Of a stretch of 64,000 nt of DNA, positions 17,406 through 25,239 are shown piece by piece (within the stretch, counting starts at the first letter, position 1; every line of letters starts with the position of its first letter). Below the pieces are notes generated by a model. It was not told where the DNA came from. It ran no database searches and was given only the letters and a program-made list of their open reading frames with translations. Origin of the DNA: Streptomyces brevispora (lineage in GTDB: Bacteria; Actinomycetota; Actinomycetes; Streptomycetales; Streptomycetaceae); NCBI RefSeq assembly GCF_007829885.1, contig NZ_VIWW01000001.1, forward strand, positions 62,001 through 126,000. The letters are read 5' to 3'. Both the position numbers and the translations under genes were made by a program.

Positions 17406-18187
17406 GCCCTCTGGCTGCTGACGGAGACGGTCTCCCCGGTCATGTACGAGGAGTAGCCGCTGGCCAGGAAGACGATGACGTTGGCGATCTCCCAGGGCTC
17501 GGCGTACCGGCCGAAGGCCTCGCGCTCGGTGAGTTCGGCGAGTAGGTCCGGGGTGGTGACCTTCACCAGGTGCGGGTGCATGGCCAGGCTCGGGGCCACG
17601 GCGTTGACGCGTACCCCGAAGTCGGCGGCCTCCAGGGCGGCGCACCGGGTGAGGGCCATGACGCCGGCCTTCGCGGCGGCGTAGTGGGCCTGGCCGCGCT
17701 GGGCACGCCAGCCTATGACGGAGGCGTTGTTGACGACGATGCCGCCGGTGTCGCTGTCCTTGAAGTGGCGCAGGGCTGCGCGGGTGCAGCGGAAGGTGCC
17801 GTTCAGGGTGACGTCGAGGACCTTCGACCACTGGTCGTCGGTCATGTCGACGAGGTCGGCGGTGCCGCCGAGGCCGGCGTTGTTGACGACGATGTCGAGT
17901 CCGCCGTGGCGCTGCGCGGCGAACGCGAACAGGGCGTTCACCTGCTCCTGGTCGGTGACGTCGCAGGGCAGGGCGGCGACGTTGTCCGCGCCGAACTCCT
18001 CGGCGAGTGCGGCGGCGCTCTCTCCCAGGCGGCGTTCGTGGGCGTCGCCGATGACGATCCGGGCGCCCTCCTCCAGGAATTTGCGGGCTGTGGCTCCGCC
18101 GATGCCGGCGCCCGCGGCGGCGGTGATCACCGCGGTGCGTCCGTTCAGGAGGAAGTGACCTGCTACATAAGTCGGCTGGGTGGTCAC
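17402..18187 (-). CDS. ipdF: SDR dehydrogenase, IpdF-like (5-hydroxy-HIP-CoA dehydrogenase candidate)
   Basis: 261 residues from GTG 18187. SDR with the TAAAGAGIGGATARKFLEEG cofactor loop, NNAGLGGTADLVDMTDDQW, NNASVIGWRAQRGQAHYAAA and KAGVMALTRCAALEA. The NNASVxGWRAQ...HYAAAKAGVMALTRC run and the length match mycobacterial IpdF. Overlaps kstR2 downstream (GTGA) and fadE upstream (GTGA), so all are one leftward unit. Confidence 0.82.
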   Translation of the reverse strand: MTTQPTYVAGHFLLNGRTAVITAAAGAGIGGATARKFLEEGARIVIGDAHERRLGESAAALAEEFGADNVAALPCDVTDQEQVNALFAFAAQRHGGLDIVVNNAGLGGTADLVDMTDDQWSKVLDVTLNGTFRCTRAALRHFKDSDTGGIVVNNASVIGWRAQRGQAHYAAAKAGVMALTRCAALEAADFGVRVNAVAPSLAMHPHLVKVTTPDLLAELTEREAFGRYAEPWEIANVIVFLASGYSSYMTGETVSVSSQRA

Positions 18188-19350
18188 GGGCGGATCTCCT
18201 TGGGCAGGCCGAGGACGCGCTCGGCGATGATGGTGCGCTGGATCTCGTTGGACCCGGCGTAGCTGGTGTCGGAGCGGGAGCAGAGGAACAGCCGCTGCCG
18301 GTCGTCGAGTTCGTACGGCTCTCCGGCGGCGGTCATGCCCCCGGCACCCAGGACGCTCATGGCCAGTTCGCCGAGTTCCCGGTGCCAGGTGGCCCAGAAG
18401 ATCTTGCCGATGGACGCATCGGGGCCGGGTGCGCCTGCGGCTACACCGTCGAGCATGCGCAGGGCGTTGCACCGGATGGTCTCAAGTCCCGTCCAGGCGC
18501 GGGCGAGCCGGTCGCGGATCAGCGGGTCGTCGGCGGCGCCGTTGCCCCGGGCCAGGCCGATGAGGGTTTCCAGTTCGCGCCGGAAGCCGACCTGCCGGCC
18601 GAGGGTGGAGACGCCGCGTTCGAAGCCGGGGATGGCCATGGCCACGCGCCGGCCGTCGCCCGGGGCTCCGACGATGTGCTCGGCGCGGGTGCGGGCTCCG
18701 TCGAAGAAGACCTCGTTGAACTCACCGGTGCCGGTCAGCTGGGTGATCGGCCGGATCTCCACGCCGGTCCCGTCCAGCGGGACCAGGAGGTAGGACAGGC
18801 CCCGGTGACGGGACGAGCCCGGCTCGGTGCGGGCGACCACGAAGCACCACTGCGCCTCGTGGGCGAGTGACGTCCAGGTCCTCTGCCCGGTGACGACCCA
18901 GTCCTCGCCGTCCCGCACGGCCCTGGTCCGTACGTTCGCCAGGTCGGACCCGGCGTCCGGCTCGCTGCAGCCCTGGCACCACAGCTCCTCGACGGCGACG
19001 ATCGGCGGCAGGAACCGGGCCCGCTGCCCGGGTGTGCCGAAGGCCACCAGCGTCGGGCCGAGCAGTCGCTCCCCGATGTGGTTGACCCGAGCGGGGGCGT
19101 CGGCCAGGGCGTACTCCTCGTGGAAGGCGACCTGCTGCGCGACGGTCGCGCCCCGGCCGCCGTGCTCCTCGGGCCAGCCCACGCAGGTCCGGCCCGCGGC
19201 GGCCATGTGCCGTTCCCAGCCGAGCCGTTCGGCGAAGGCCTCGTGCTCGCGTCCGGGTCCGCCGCGGTCGCGGAGGCCCGCGAAGGAACCGGTGAGGTTG
19301 GCGGCCAGACAGCCGCGGATCTCGGTGCGGAACTCCTCGACGCTGCTCAC
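18184..19350 (-). CDS. fadE30: Acyl-CoA dehydrogenase, FadE30-like
   Basis: 388 residues from 19350. FAD/acyl-CoA dehydrogenase features: GWPEEHGGRGATVAQQVAFH, CQGCSEPDAGSDLANVRTRA, QRTWTSLAHEAQWCFVVART, and the C-terminal SDTSYAGSNEIQRTIIAERV. In KstR2 clusters FadE30 starts beta-oxidation of the propionyl side chain of HIP-CoA. It is the first gene of the leftward fadE30-ipdF-kstR2-fadA6 operon and is divergent from the echA operon with an operator in between. Confidence 0.82.
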   Translation of the reverse strand: MSSVEEFRTEIRGCLAANLTGSFAGLRDRGGPGREHEAFAERLGWERHMAAAGRTCVGWPEEHGGRGATVAQQVAFHEEYALADAPARVNHIGERLLGPTLVAFGTPGQRARFLPPIVAVEELWCQGCSEPDAGSDLANVRTRAVRDGEDWVVTGQRTWTSLAHEAQWCFVVARTEPGSSRHRGLSYLLVPLDGTGVEIRPITQLTGTGEFNEVFFDGARTRAEHIVGAPGDGRRVAMAIPGFERGVSTLGRQVGFRRELETLIGLARGNGAADDPLIRDRLARAWTGLETIRCNALRMLDGVAAGAPGPDASIGKIFWATWHRELGELAMSVLGAGGMTAAGEPYELDDRQRLFLCSRSDTSYAGSNEIQRTIIAERVLGLPKEIRP

Positions 19351-19366
19351 GGGGGTACGTTAATCT

Positions 19367-19380
19367 ACCAAACACTTGTT
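19367..19380. promoter_or_regulatory. KstR2-type operator, copy 2
   Basis: ACCAAACACTTGTT in the 46-bp gap between the divergent fadE30-like and echA genes. It fits the reported mycobacterial KstR2 pattern AnCAAGnnCTTGnT with one mismatch at a fixed position, and matches copy 1 at 12 of 14 bases in the reverse orientation. Confidence 0.75.
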
Positions 19381-19396
19381 AGGGAAGGAGGGGCCG

Positions 19397-20245
19397 ATGT
19401 CCGCTGCCCACGACGAACCGGTGCGCTACGAGAAGCGGGGTCCGGTCGCGACGGTGACCATGAACCGGCCCGACTACCGCAACGCGCAGAACTCCGCGAT
19501 GACGTACGCCCTGGACCGGGCGTTCTACCGCGCGGCCGACGACAGCGAGGTGAAGACCGTCGTGCTGGCCGGGGCGGGCAAGCACTTCTCCGCCGGCCAT
19601 GACATCGGCACCCCGGAGCGGGACGCCCATCTGCCGTTCGAACGCCGGGCGGGACTGTGGTGGGACCACTCGGACAAGGAGGGCGCGGAGGGCCGCTTCG
19701 CCCGGGAGTCCGAGGTGTATCTGGGGATGTGCCGCCGGTGGCGGGAGCTGCCCAAGCCGGTCATCGCGTCCGTGCAGGGCGCGTGTGTGGCGGGGGGCCT
19801 GATGCTGGCCTGGGTGTGCGATCTGATCGTGGCGTCGCAGGACGCGTTCTTCGCCGATCCCGTGGTGCGCATGGGAATCCCCGGTGTCGAGTACTTCGCG
19901 CACCCCTGGGTGATGCCGCCGCGGATCGCCAAGGAGTTCCTCTACACCGGCGACCGGATGAGCGCCCGTCGCGCGTACGAGGTCGGCATGGTCAACCGGG
20001 TCGTGCCCAGGGAGGAACTGGCCGAGCGTACCCGGGAACTGGCGCTGCGGATCGCCGAGATGCCGCGCCTGGGCCTCGCCCTGACCAAGCGCGCCGTCAA
20101 CCAGGCCGAGGACCTGCAGGGCATGCACACCGGCATGGACTCGGTGTTCGGCCTGCACCACCTGGCGCACGCCCACAACGCCGAGACCGCACCCGACGCG
20201 CTCGGCGGCATGGACATCCGGGCGATGAAGGAGGCGGGTGCCTGA
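19397..20245 (+). CDS. Enoyl-CoA hydratase/isomerase family protein
   Basis: 282 residues from ATG 19397, with AAGGAGGGG just upstream. Crotonase motifs: VLAGAGKHFSAGHDIGTPER and VQGACVAGGLMLAWVCDLIV. The long insert after HDIG (ERRAGLWWDHSDKEGAEG) fits hydratases of steroid and CoA-ester catabolism. It begins the rightward operon where mycobacteria have fadD3; coupled to the next fadE by TGATG. Specific step unknown. Confidence 0.82.
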   Translation: MSAAHDEPVRYEKRGPVATVTMNRPDYRNAQNSAMTYALDRAFYRAADDSEVKTVVLAGAGKHFSAGHDIGTPERDAHLPFERRAGLWWDHSDKEGAEGRFARESEVYLGMCRRWRELPKPVIASVQGACVAGGLMLAWVCDLIVASQDAFFADPVVRMGIPGVEYFAHPWVMPPRIAKEFLYTGDRMSARRAYEVGMVNRVVPREELAERTRELALRIAEMPRLGLALTKRAVNQAEDLQGMHTGMDSVFGLHHLAHAHNAETAPDALGGMDIRAMKEAGA

Positions 20246-21420
20246 TGGACCTCGATTTCGACGCGGCCGACGAGGTGTTCCGTGCCGAGGTGCGCGACTG
20301 GCTGGCCGCCCATGTACCGAGCGCTCCCCTGCCGTCCCTGGAGACCGCCGCGGGATTCGCCGCCCACCGGGAGTGGGAGGCCACGCTGGCCGCCGACCGC
20401 TGGTCGGTGGTGTCCTGGCCCGAGGAGTTCGGCGGACGCGGCGGTTCCCTGCTGCGCTGGCTGGTCTTCGAGGAGGAGTACTACGCCGCCGGGGCGCCCG
20501 GCCGGGTCAGCCAGAACGGCATCAGTCTGCTGGCCCCCACCCTCTTCGAGAACGGCACCGCCGAGCAGCGGGCCCGGATCCTGCCGGCGATGGCGCGCGG
20601 TGAGGTCATCTGGGCGCAGGCCTGGTCGGAGCCGGAGTCCGGCTCCGACCTGGCCTCGCTGAGGTCGACGGCGGTGCGGACCAAGGGCGGCTGGCTGCTC
20701 GGCGGCCAGAAGACCTGGTCCTCCCGGGCCGCCTTCGCCGACCGGGCCTTCGGCCTGTTCCGCAGCGACCCGGACGCGGACCGGCCGCACCGCGGACTGA
20801 CGTATCTGATGTTCCCGTTGGACGCCGAGGGGGTCACGGTACGGCCCATCGGGCGGCTCGACGGGAAGCCCGCCTTCGCCGAGCTCTTCCTGGACGAGGT
20901 GTTCGTCCCGGACGAGGACGTCATCGGCGAGCCCGGCCAAGGCTGGCGGGTCGCGATGAGCACCACCGGCAACGAACGCGGACTCACCCTGCGCAGTCCG
21001 GGCCGGTTCACGGCCGCCGCGGACCGGCTGACCACCCTGTGGCGCGAACACGGCGCCCCGGCGGACACGGCGCTGCGCGACCGGGTCGCCGATGCCGTGA
21101 TCGGGGCCCGCGCCTACCGGCTGTTCTCCTACCGGGGCGCCTCCCACGTACTGCACGACGAGGGCGGACCCGCCGGGGCCGCCTCCAGCCTCAACAAGAT
21201 CTACTGGTCCGAACTGGACATCGCCCTGCACGAGACGGCGCTCGACCTGCTCGGCCCGTACGGCGAACTCGCCGACCACGCGGGCGAATCACCCTCCGAC
21301 GGCGGCTGGGCGGAGGGCTACACCTTCTCCCTGGCCGGCCCCGTCTACGCGGGCACCAACGAGATCCAGCGCGACATCATCGCCGAGCGGCTGCTCGGCC
21401 TGCCGAAGGGACGCCGTTGA
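20245..21420 (+). CDS. Acyl-CoA dehydrogenase, large partner (IpdE1/FadE31-like)
   Basis: 391 residues, ATG overlapping the echA stop by one base. Features: SWPEEFGGRGGSLLRWLVFE, WAQAWSEPESGSDLASLRST, GGQKTWSSRAAFADRAFGLF, and YAGTNEIQRDIIAERLLGLP. Directly coupled (TGATG) to a shorter fadE. Such pairs form alpha2beta2 heterotetrameric dehydrogenases in steroid-degrading actinobacteria; IpdE1-IpdE2 is the C/D-ring example. The assignment to that pair is from context. Confidence 0.8.
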   Translation: MDLDFDAADEVFRAEVRDWLAAHVPSAPLPSLETAAGFAAHREWEATLAADRWSVVSWPEEFGGRGGSLLRWLVFEEEYYAAGAPGRVSQNGISLLAPTLFENGTAEQRARILPAMARGEVIWAQAWSEPESGSDLASLRSTAVRTKGGWLLGGQKTWSSRAAFADRAFGLFRSDPDADRPHRGLTYLMFPLDAEGVTVRPIGRLDGKPAFAELFLDEVFVPDEDVIGEPGQGWRVAMSTTGNERGLTLRSPGRFTAAADRLTTLWREHGAPADTALRDRVADAVIGARAYRLFSYRGASHVLHDEGGPAGAASSLNKIYWSELDIALHETALDLLGPYGELADHAGESPSDGGWAEGYTFSLAGPVYAGTNEIQRDIIAERLLGLPKGRR

Positions 21421-22406
21421 TGCGCTTCTTCCTCGATGCCGAGCAGCGCGAGTTCGCCCGCTCCCTGGACGGCCTGCTCGCGTCCTGCGACACCCCGGCC
21501 GCGATACGGTCCTGGGCCGACGGCGATCACGGCCCGGGGCGGTCCGTCTGGGCCCGGCTGGCCGAGGCCGGGGTGTTCGCACTCGCGGTACCGGAGACGT
21601 ACGACGGATTCGGCCCGCTGCCCCTCGAACTGGCGGTCGCCTTCGAAGGGCTGGGGCGCCACGCCGTCCCCGGACCGCTGGTCGAGACGGTGGCCGCCGC
21701 GGCCCTGCTGGACCGCCTGGCCGACGAGCGCGTGGCCGCCGACCGGCTGCCCGGTATCGCCTCCGGCAAGTCCATCGCCTCGCTCTGCCTGACCTCGCTC
21801 GGCCCGTACGCCCTGGACGCCGACCTGGCCGACCCGGTGTTCGTGGTGGAGGGCGACACCCTGAGCGTCGCCGCCGGGTCCGGTCCTGTACAGCCGTCGG
21901 CCGATCCGGGGCGGCGGCTGTCGCGGCCGGCGGGCGGGACGGTCCTCGCCCGGGGCCCGGCGGTGACCGCCGCCGCCGGGTACGCGGCCGATGTCGCCGC
22001 GCTCGCCACGGCGGCCCAGGCGCTCGGGGTCGGCCGGACCCTGCTGGCCCGTACCGTCGCCTACGTCACGCAGCGCACCCAGTTCGGTGTGGTGATCGGC
22101 TCCTTCCAGGCGGTCAAGCACCGGCTGGCGGACACCCTGCTGGCCCTGGAGTTCGCCGAGCCGCTGGTGCACGGGGCCGCCCTCGCGCTTGCCGCCGGCG
22201 ACGACGGGGCGGGGCGCGACATCGCCGCGGCCAAGGTCACGGCGGGCGAGGCCGCGTACGGGGCGGCGCGCACGGCCCTCCAGCTGCACGGGGCCGTGGG
22301 GTACACCGATGAGCTCGACCTGTCCCTGTGGATCCGCAAGGCCCGGCCGCTGCGCGACGCGTGGGGGACCCCGGCCGCGTGCCGGGCCCGCGTACTGGCC
22401 GGGTGA
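21420..22406 (+). CDS. Acyl-CoA dehydrogenase, small partner (IpdE2/FadE33-like)
   Basis: 328 residues, start overlapping the previous stop by one base. Shorter than a normal FadE, with weak middle domain and C-terminal TQRTQFGVVIGSFQAVKHRL and YGAARTALQLHGAVGYTDEL (acyl-CoA dehydrogenase C-terminal helices, QLHGAVGYT motif). Length and pairing fit the small subunit of an IpdE1-IpdE2-type heterocomplex. 22407-22676 downstream is non-coding except a possible remnant reading GELFGPPAQHRKRLAARLGL. Confidence 0.78.
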   Translation: MRFFLDAEQREFARSLDGLLASCDTPAAIRSWADGDHGPGRSVWARLAEAGVFALAVPETYDGFGPLPLELAVAFEGLGRHAVPGPLVETVAAAALLDRLADERVAADRLPGIASGKSIASLCLTSLGPYALDADLADPVFVVEGDTLSVAAGSGPVQPSADPGRRLSRPAGGTVLARGPAVTAAAGYAADVAALATAAQALGVGRTLLARTVAYVTQRTQFGVVIGSFQAVKHRLADTLLALEFAEPLVHGAALALAAGDDGAGRDIAAAKVTAGEAAYGAARTALQLHGAVGYTDELDLSLWIRKARPLRDAWGTPAACRARVLAG

Positions 22407-22676
22407 CCGCACAGCGAGGGCGGAACAGGGAGGCGTGCGGGCGGCTGCTGCCGGGGCACGCCGAGGGCACTTCGGTGGGCGCACTGGCCTGGGCGGGCGC
22501 ACGGTGCGGGCGAGCTGTTCGGCCCGCCCGCACAGCACCGGAAGCGGCTCGCCGCCCGGCTCGGGCTGACCGCGCACTGAGCCCGCGGCGCCGGGCCGTC
22601 AGCCGTGAGCACCGGGCGCCGGGCACGGGACCAAGCCCCGATCACAGCCGTCCTGCAGAAAGAGAGGCCTCAAGTC

Positions 22677-23465
22677 ATGTATATCGACAGCGTGTTGGAC
22701 TTCACGGGGCGCGCGGTGCTGGTCACCGGCGGCACCAAGGGCATCGGGGCCGCCATCGCCGGGGCGTTCCTGGGCGCCGGGGCGGATGTGGTGGTCTGCG
22801 GCCGCGACACCCCGGACACCCTGCCCGCGGCCGGGGGCCGGGAGGCGGTGTTCGTCGCGGCCGATGTGCGCGACCCGGCGGCGGCGTCCTCGCTGGTGGA
22901 CGCCGCGGTGGAACGGTTCGACAGGCTCGACGTACTCGTCAACAACGCGGGCGGCTCCCCGGACGCCGACGCGGCCACCGTCTCGCCGCGGTTCGTGGAG
23001 AAGATCGTCGCGCTCAATCTGCTCGCGCCGTTCTATGTGGCGCAGGCGGCCCACCGCGCCATGCGGGCGCGGGACGGCGGTGGCTCGATCATCAACATCG
23101 GCAGTGTCTCCGCCCATGACCCGCAGCCCGGCACCGCCGCGTACACCGCCGCCAAGGCCGGGCTGCTGGCCCTCACCAAGGCACTGGCCCTGGAGTGGGC
23201 GCCCGCGGTCCGGGTCAACCACATCACCACGGGGCTGATCCGCACCCGGAGCGCGGCGTCCGTCTACGGCGCGGACGGCGGGGAGTCGGTGGCGGGCGTC
23301 ATCCCGATGCGGCGGATGGCCGTGCCCGAGGACGTCGCCCGTGCCTGCCTGTTCCTCGCGAGCGAACTGTCCGGGTACGTCAACGGGGCGGACCTGGCAG
23401 TGCACGGCGGCGGTGAGTTCCCCGCCCGCTACCTCGCGGCCAGGACGGCCGGCCAGACCGACTGA
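22677..23465 (+). CDS. SDR oxidoreductase (Rv3549c-like position in the steroid cluster)
   Basis: 262 residues from ATG 22677 (GAGAGG upstream). SDR motifs GGTKGIGAAIAGAF, NNAGGSPDADAAT, NIGSVSAHDPQPGTAAYTAA K, and LSGYVNGADLAVHGGG. It stands at the end of the steroid operon, 270 bp after the small fadE. Hydroxyacyl-CoA or hydroxysteroid substrate is likely; the precise step is unknown. Confidence 0.8.
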   Translation: MYIDSVLDFTGRAVLVTGGTKGIGAAIAGAFLGAGADVVVCGRDTPDTLPAAGGREAVFVAADVRDPAAASSLVDAAVERFDRLDVLVNNAGGSPDADAATVSPRFVEKIVALNLLAPFYVAQAAHRAMRARDGGGSIINIGSVSAHDPQPGTAAYTAAKAGLLALTKALALEWAPAVRVNHITTGLIRTRSAASVYGADGGESVAGVIPMRRMAVPEDVARACLFLASELSGYVNGADLAVHGGGEFPARYLAARTAGQTD

Positions 23466-23522
23466 GGAGGACACGAGACGGTCCCCGCCCCTTGCGAAGG
23501 GGGCCGGGAACATCTCGGGCGC

Positions 23523-23693
23523 TCAGACCAGGTTGTCCTCGACCGTCAGGCCGAAGGCCCCGCGGCCGTACATGGCGAGGGCGCGTTCCACGTCGTTGGC
23601 GACATGGACGCTGCCCGCGTGGGCGTCGCGCCAGGCCCGTTCGACGGGGTTGCCGCGCCGCAGCGCGTTGCCGCCGGCGGTCTTGAACAGCAG
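23523..23693 (-). pseudogene. C-terminal remnant of an HsaA-type acyl-CoA-dehydrogenase-fold monooxygenase
   Basis: 56 codons read leftwards to a TGA at 23523: LLFKTAGGNALRRGNPVERA then WRDAHAGSVHVANDVERALA. This is the C-terminal helix bundle of the flavin-dependent monooxygenase group that includes HsaA (steroid A/B-ring hydroxylation). Everything upstream is missing, so it is a gene end left by deletion. Confidence 0.65.
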
Positions 23694-23813
23694 GCCGGGG
23701 GCAGGGCCGGTCCCGCTGACCGGTACGGCGCGGCGGACCGAGCCTGACTCGGGCCCGGGCCCGGCGTATTGTCTGAGCAGCCGTGGACACAATCGAGCGC
23801 CGGGAGGGGGAGC

Positions 23814-24425
23814 GTGCCCAGAATCGCCGAGGACAGGGCGGGGGCCGAGCCCACTTCGCCCCGGCAGCGCGCACGCCGTCAGAGCATCCTGAAGGTGGCG
23901 GCGGACATCGCCGCCTCGACGGGTCTCGAGCGGGTGCAGATGCACGAGGTGGCCAAGTCCGCAGGGGTGGCGATCGCCACGCTGTACCGGTACTTCCCCT
24001 CGAAGACCCATCTGTTCACCGCGCTGATGGCCGACCAGATCGAGGGGCTCGCGGCCCGGGTGCCCGACCGTGCGCCGGACACCCCTCCCGAGGACGCCGT
24101 CTTCGAGACGCTGGGCAGCGCCACCCGCAATCTGCTGCGCAGGCCGGCCCTGGCCACCGCGATGATCCAGTCGGCGAACGCGGCCCGCGCCTCGACCGTC
24201 CCGGACCTGGCCCGGATCGACTCGGGTTTCATCGATGTGCTGCTGCGGGCCTGGGGCGTGGAAGAGCCCACGGATCACCACATCACCCGGCTGCGGCTGC
24301 TGATCCTGCTCTGGTACGGGGTGCTGCAGTCCCGGCTCAACCAGCGGATCACTCCGCAGGACGCCGACGCCGATCTGCGGATGGCGTGCCATCTGCTGCT
24401 CGCCCCCGAGCCGGCCGCCGGCTGA
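23814..24425 (+). CDS. TetR-family repressor, KstR-like
   Basis: 203 residues from GTG 23814 with GGGAGGGGG upstream. SPRQRARRQSILKVAADIAA then VQMHEVAKSAGVAIATLYRY FPSKTHLF is the helix-turn-helix and closely resembles the KstR type (VQMR.VA..A.VA.GTLYRYFPSK.HL). In mycobacteria KstR controls sterol side-chain and A/B-ring genes. Here it stands among broken remnants of such genes, so its regulon in this strain may lie elsewhere. Confidence 0.75.
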   Translation: MPRIAEDRAGAEPTSPRQRARRQSILKVAADIAASTGLERVQMHEVAKSAGVAIATLYRYFPSKTHLFTALMADQIEGLAARVPDRAPDTPPEDAVFETLGSATRNLLRRPALATAMIQSANAARASTVPDLARIDSGFIDVLLRAWGVEEPTDHHITRLRLLILLWYGVLQSRLNQRITPQDADADLRMACHLLLAPEPAAG

Positions 24426-24569
24426 CCCGGGCAGGTGCGCCCGCCCGTTCAGGGGATCTGTTGCGTACCCGTCGTGTCGAGGCTCGCGACGCCGTGGGCG
24501 GCGTAGGTCCGGTGCGGGTCACGGCCGCTGAAGTTCCGGCCGGCTGTCTTCCCGCTCCTCTCCCGCACC

Positions 24570-24905
24570 GCCTCCACCACCATCGACTGCACCTGCGGAT
24601 CGTCCCAGCGGGCCGTGCACCTGATCGCCGCCGGCGCCGTCGAGACCGGCATCGGCTGCGGCGTCGAGTCCATGAGCCGCGTCTTCCTCGGCGCCGCGCT
24701 CACCCCCGACAACGGCGCCCCGGTGCCCGACGACCGGTCCCTGGACATGCCCGACCAGTTCACCGCCGCCGAACGCATCGCCCGCAACCGGGGCATCACG
24801 TCGCAGTGGCCACCATCCCGCCGACGGTGCGGCGAGGTGAACGGCGGCTGGCGGCTGATCACCGCGCAGCTCAACCACGAACGCAACAGCGCCCCCCGAG
24901 GTCAG
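24570..24905 (+). pseudogene. Fused remnants of a thiolase and an acyl-CoA dehydrogenase
   Basis: One frame carries two unrelated pieces. From about 24573: STTIDCTCGSSQRAVHLIAA then GAVETGIGCGVESMSR, the active-site Cys region of a thiolase, to RIARNRGIT. From 24834: GEVNGGWRLITAQLNHERNS, a segment typical of acyl-CoA dehydrogenases. Neither has a start or its other domains. The rest of 24426-25239 (including 24906-25239) shows nothing I can support. Confidence 0.7.
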
Positions 24906-25239
24906 CGAAGAGATGCGCACACCCTCTTTTCGCCGCGCCGGGCACGCCGCCCCGCGGACCGTCACCGCCGTGCGCCCGCGCCCCTCGATGGCGGTCAGCC
25001 GGCGGATCGGTGACAAACCGCCAGGAACCGGTTGGCCGCCGGGCCCGCCCTACGTGACGCAGGCCATCTCGTGTGTCCGCGATCTGTGGGTAGGTCTCCG
25101 GTACGGTGTCGAACGCTTCGGGCCCGAGAAACCACGGAGCACTTCGCCGCCGCCGAGTGACCACGGGACGCCGACCGGCGTATCCGTGCGACATCGCCCG
25201 TCCTGACGCCACGCGCTCGTGACATGACTGGGGAGTTTG

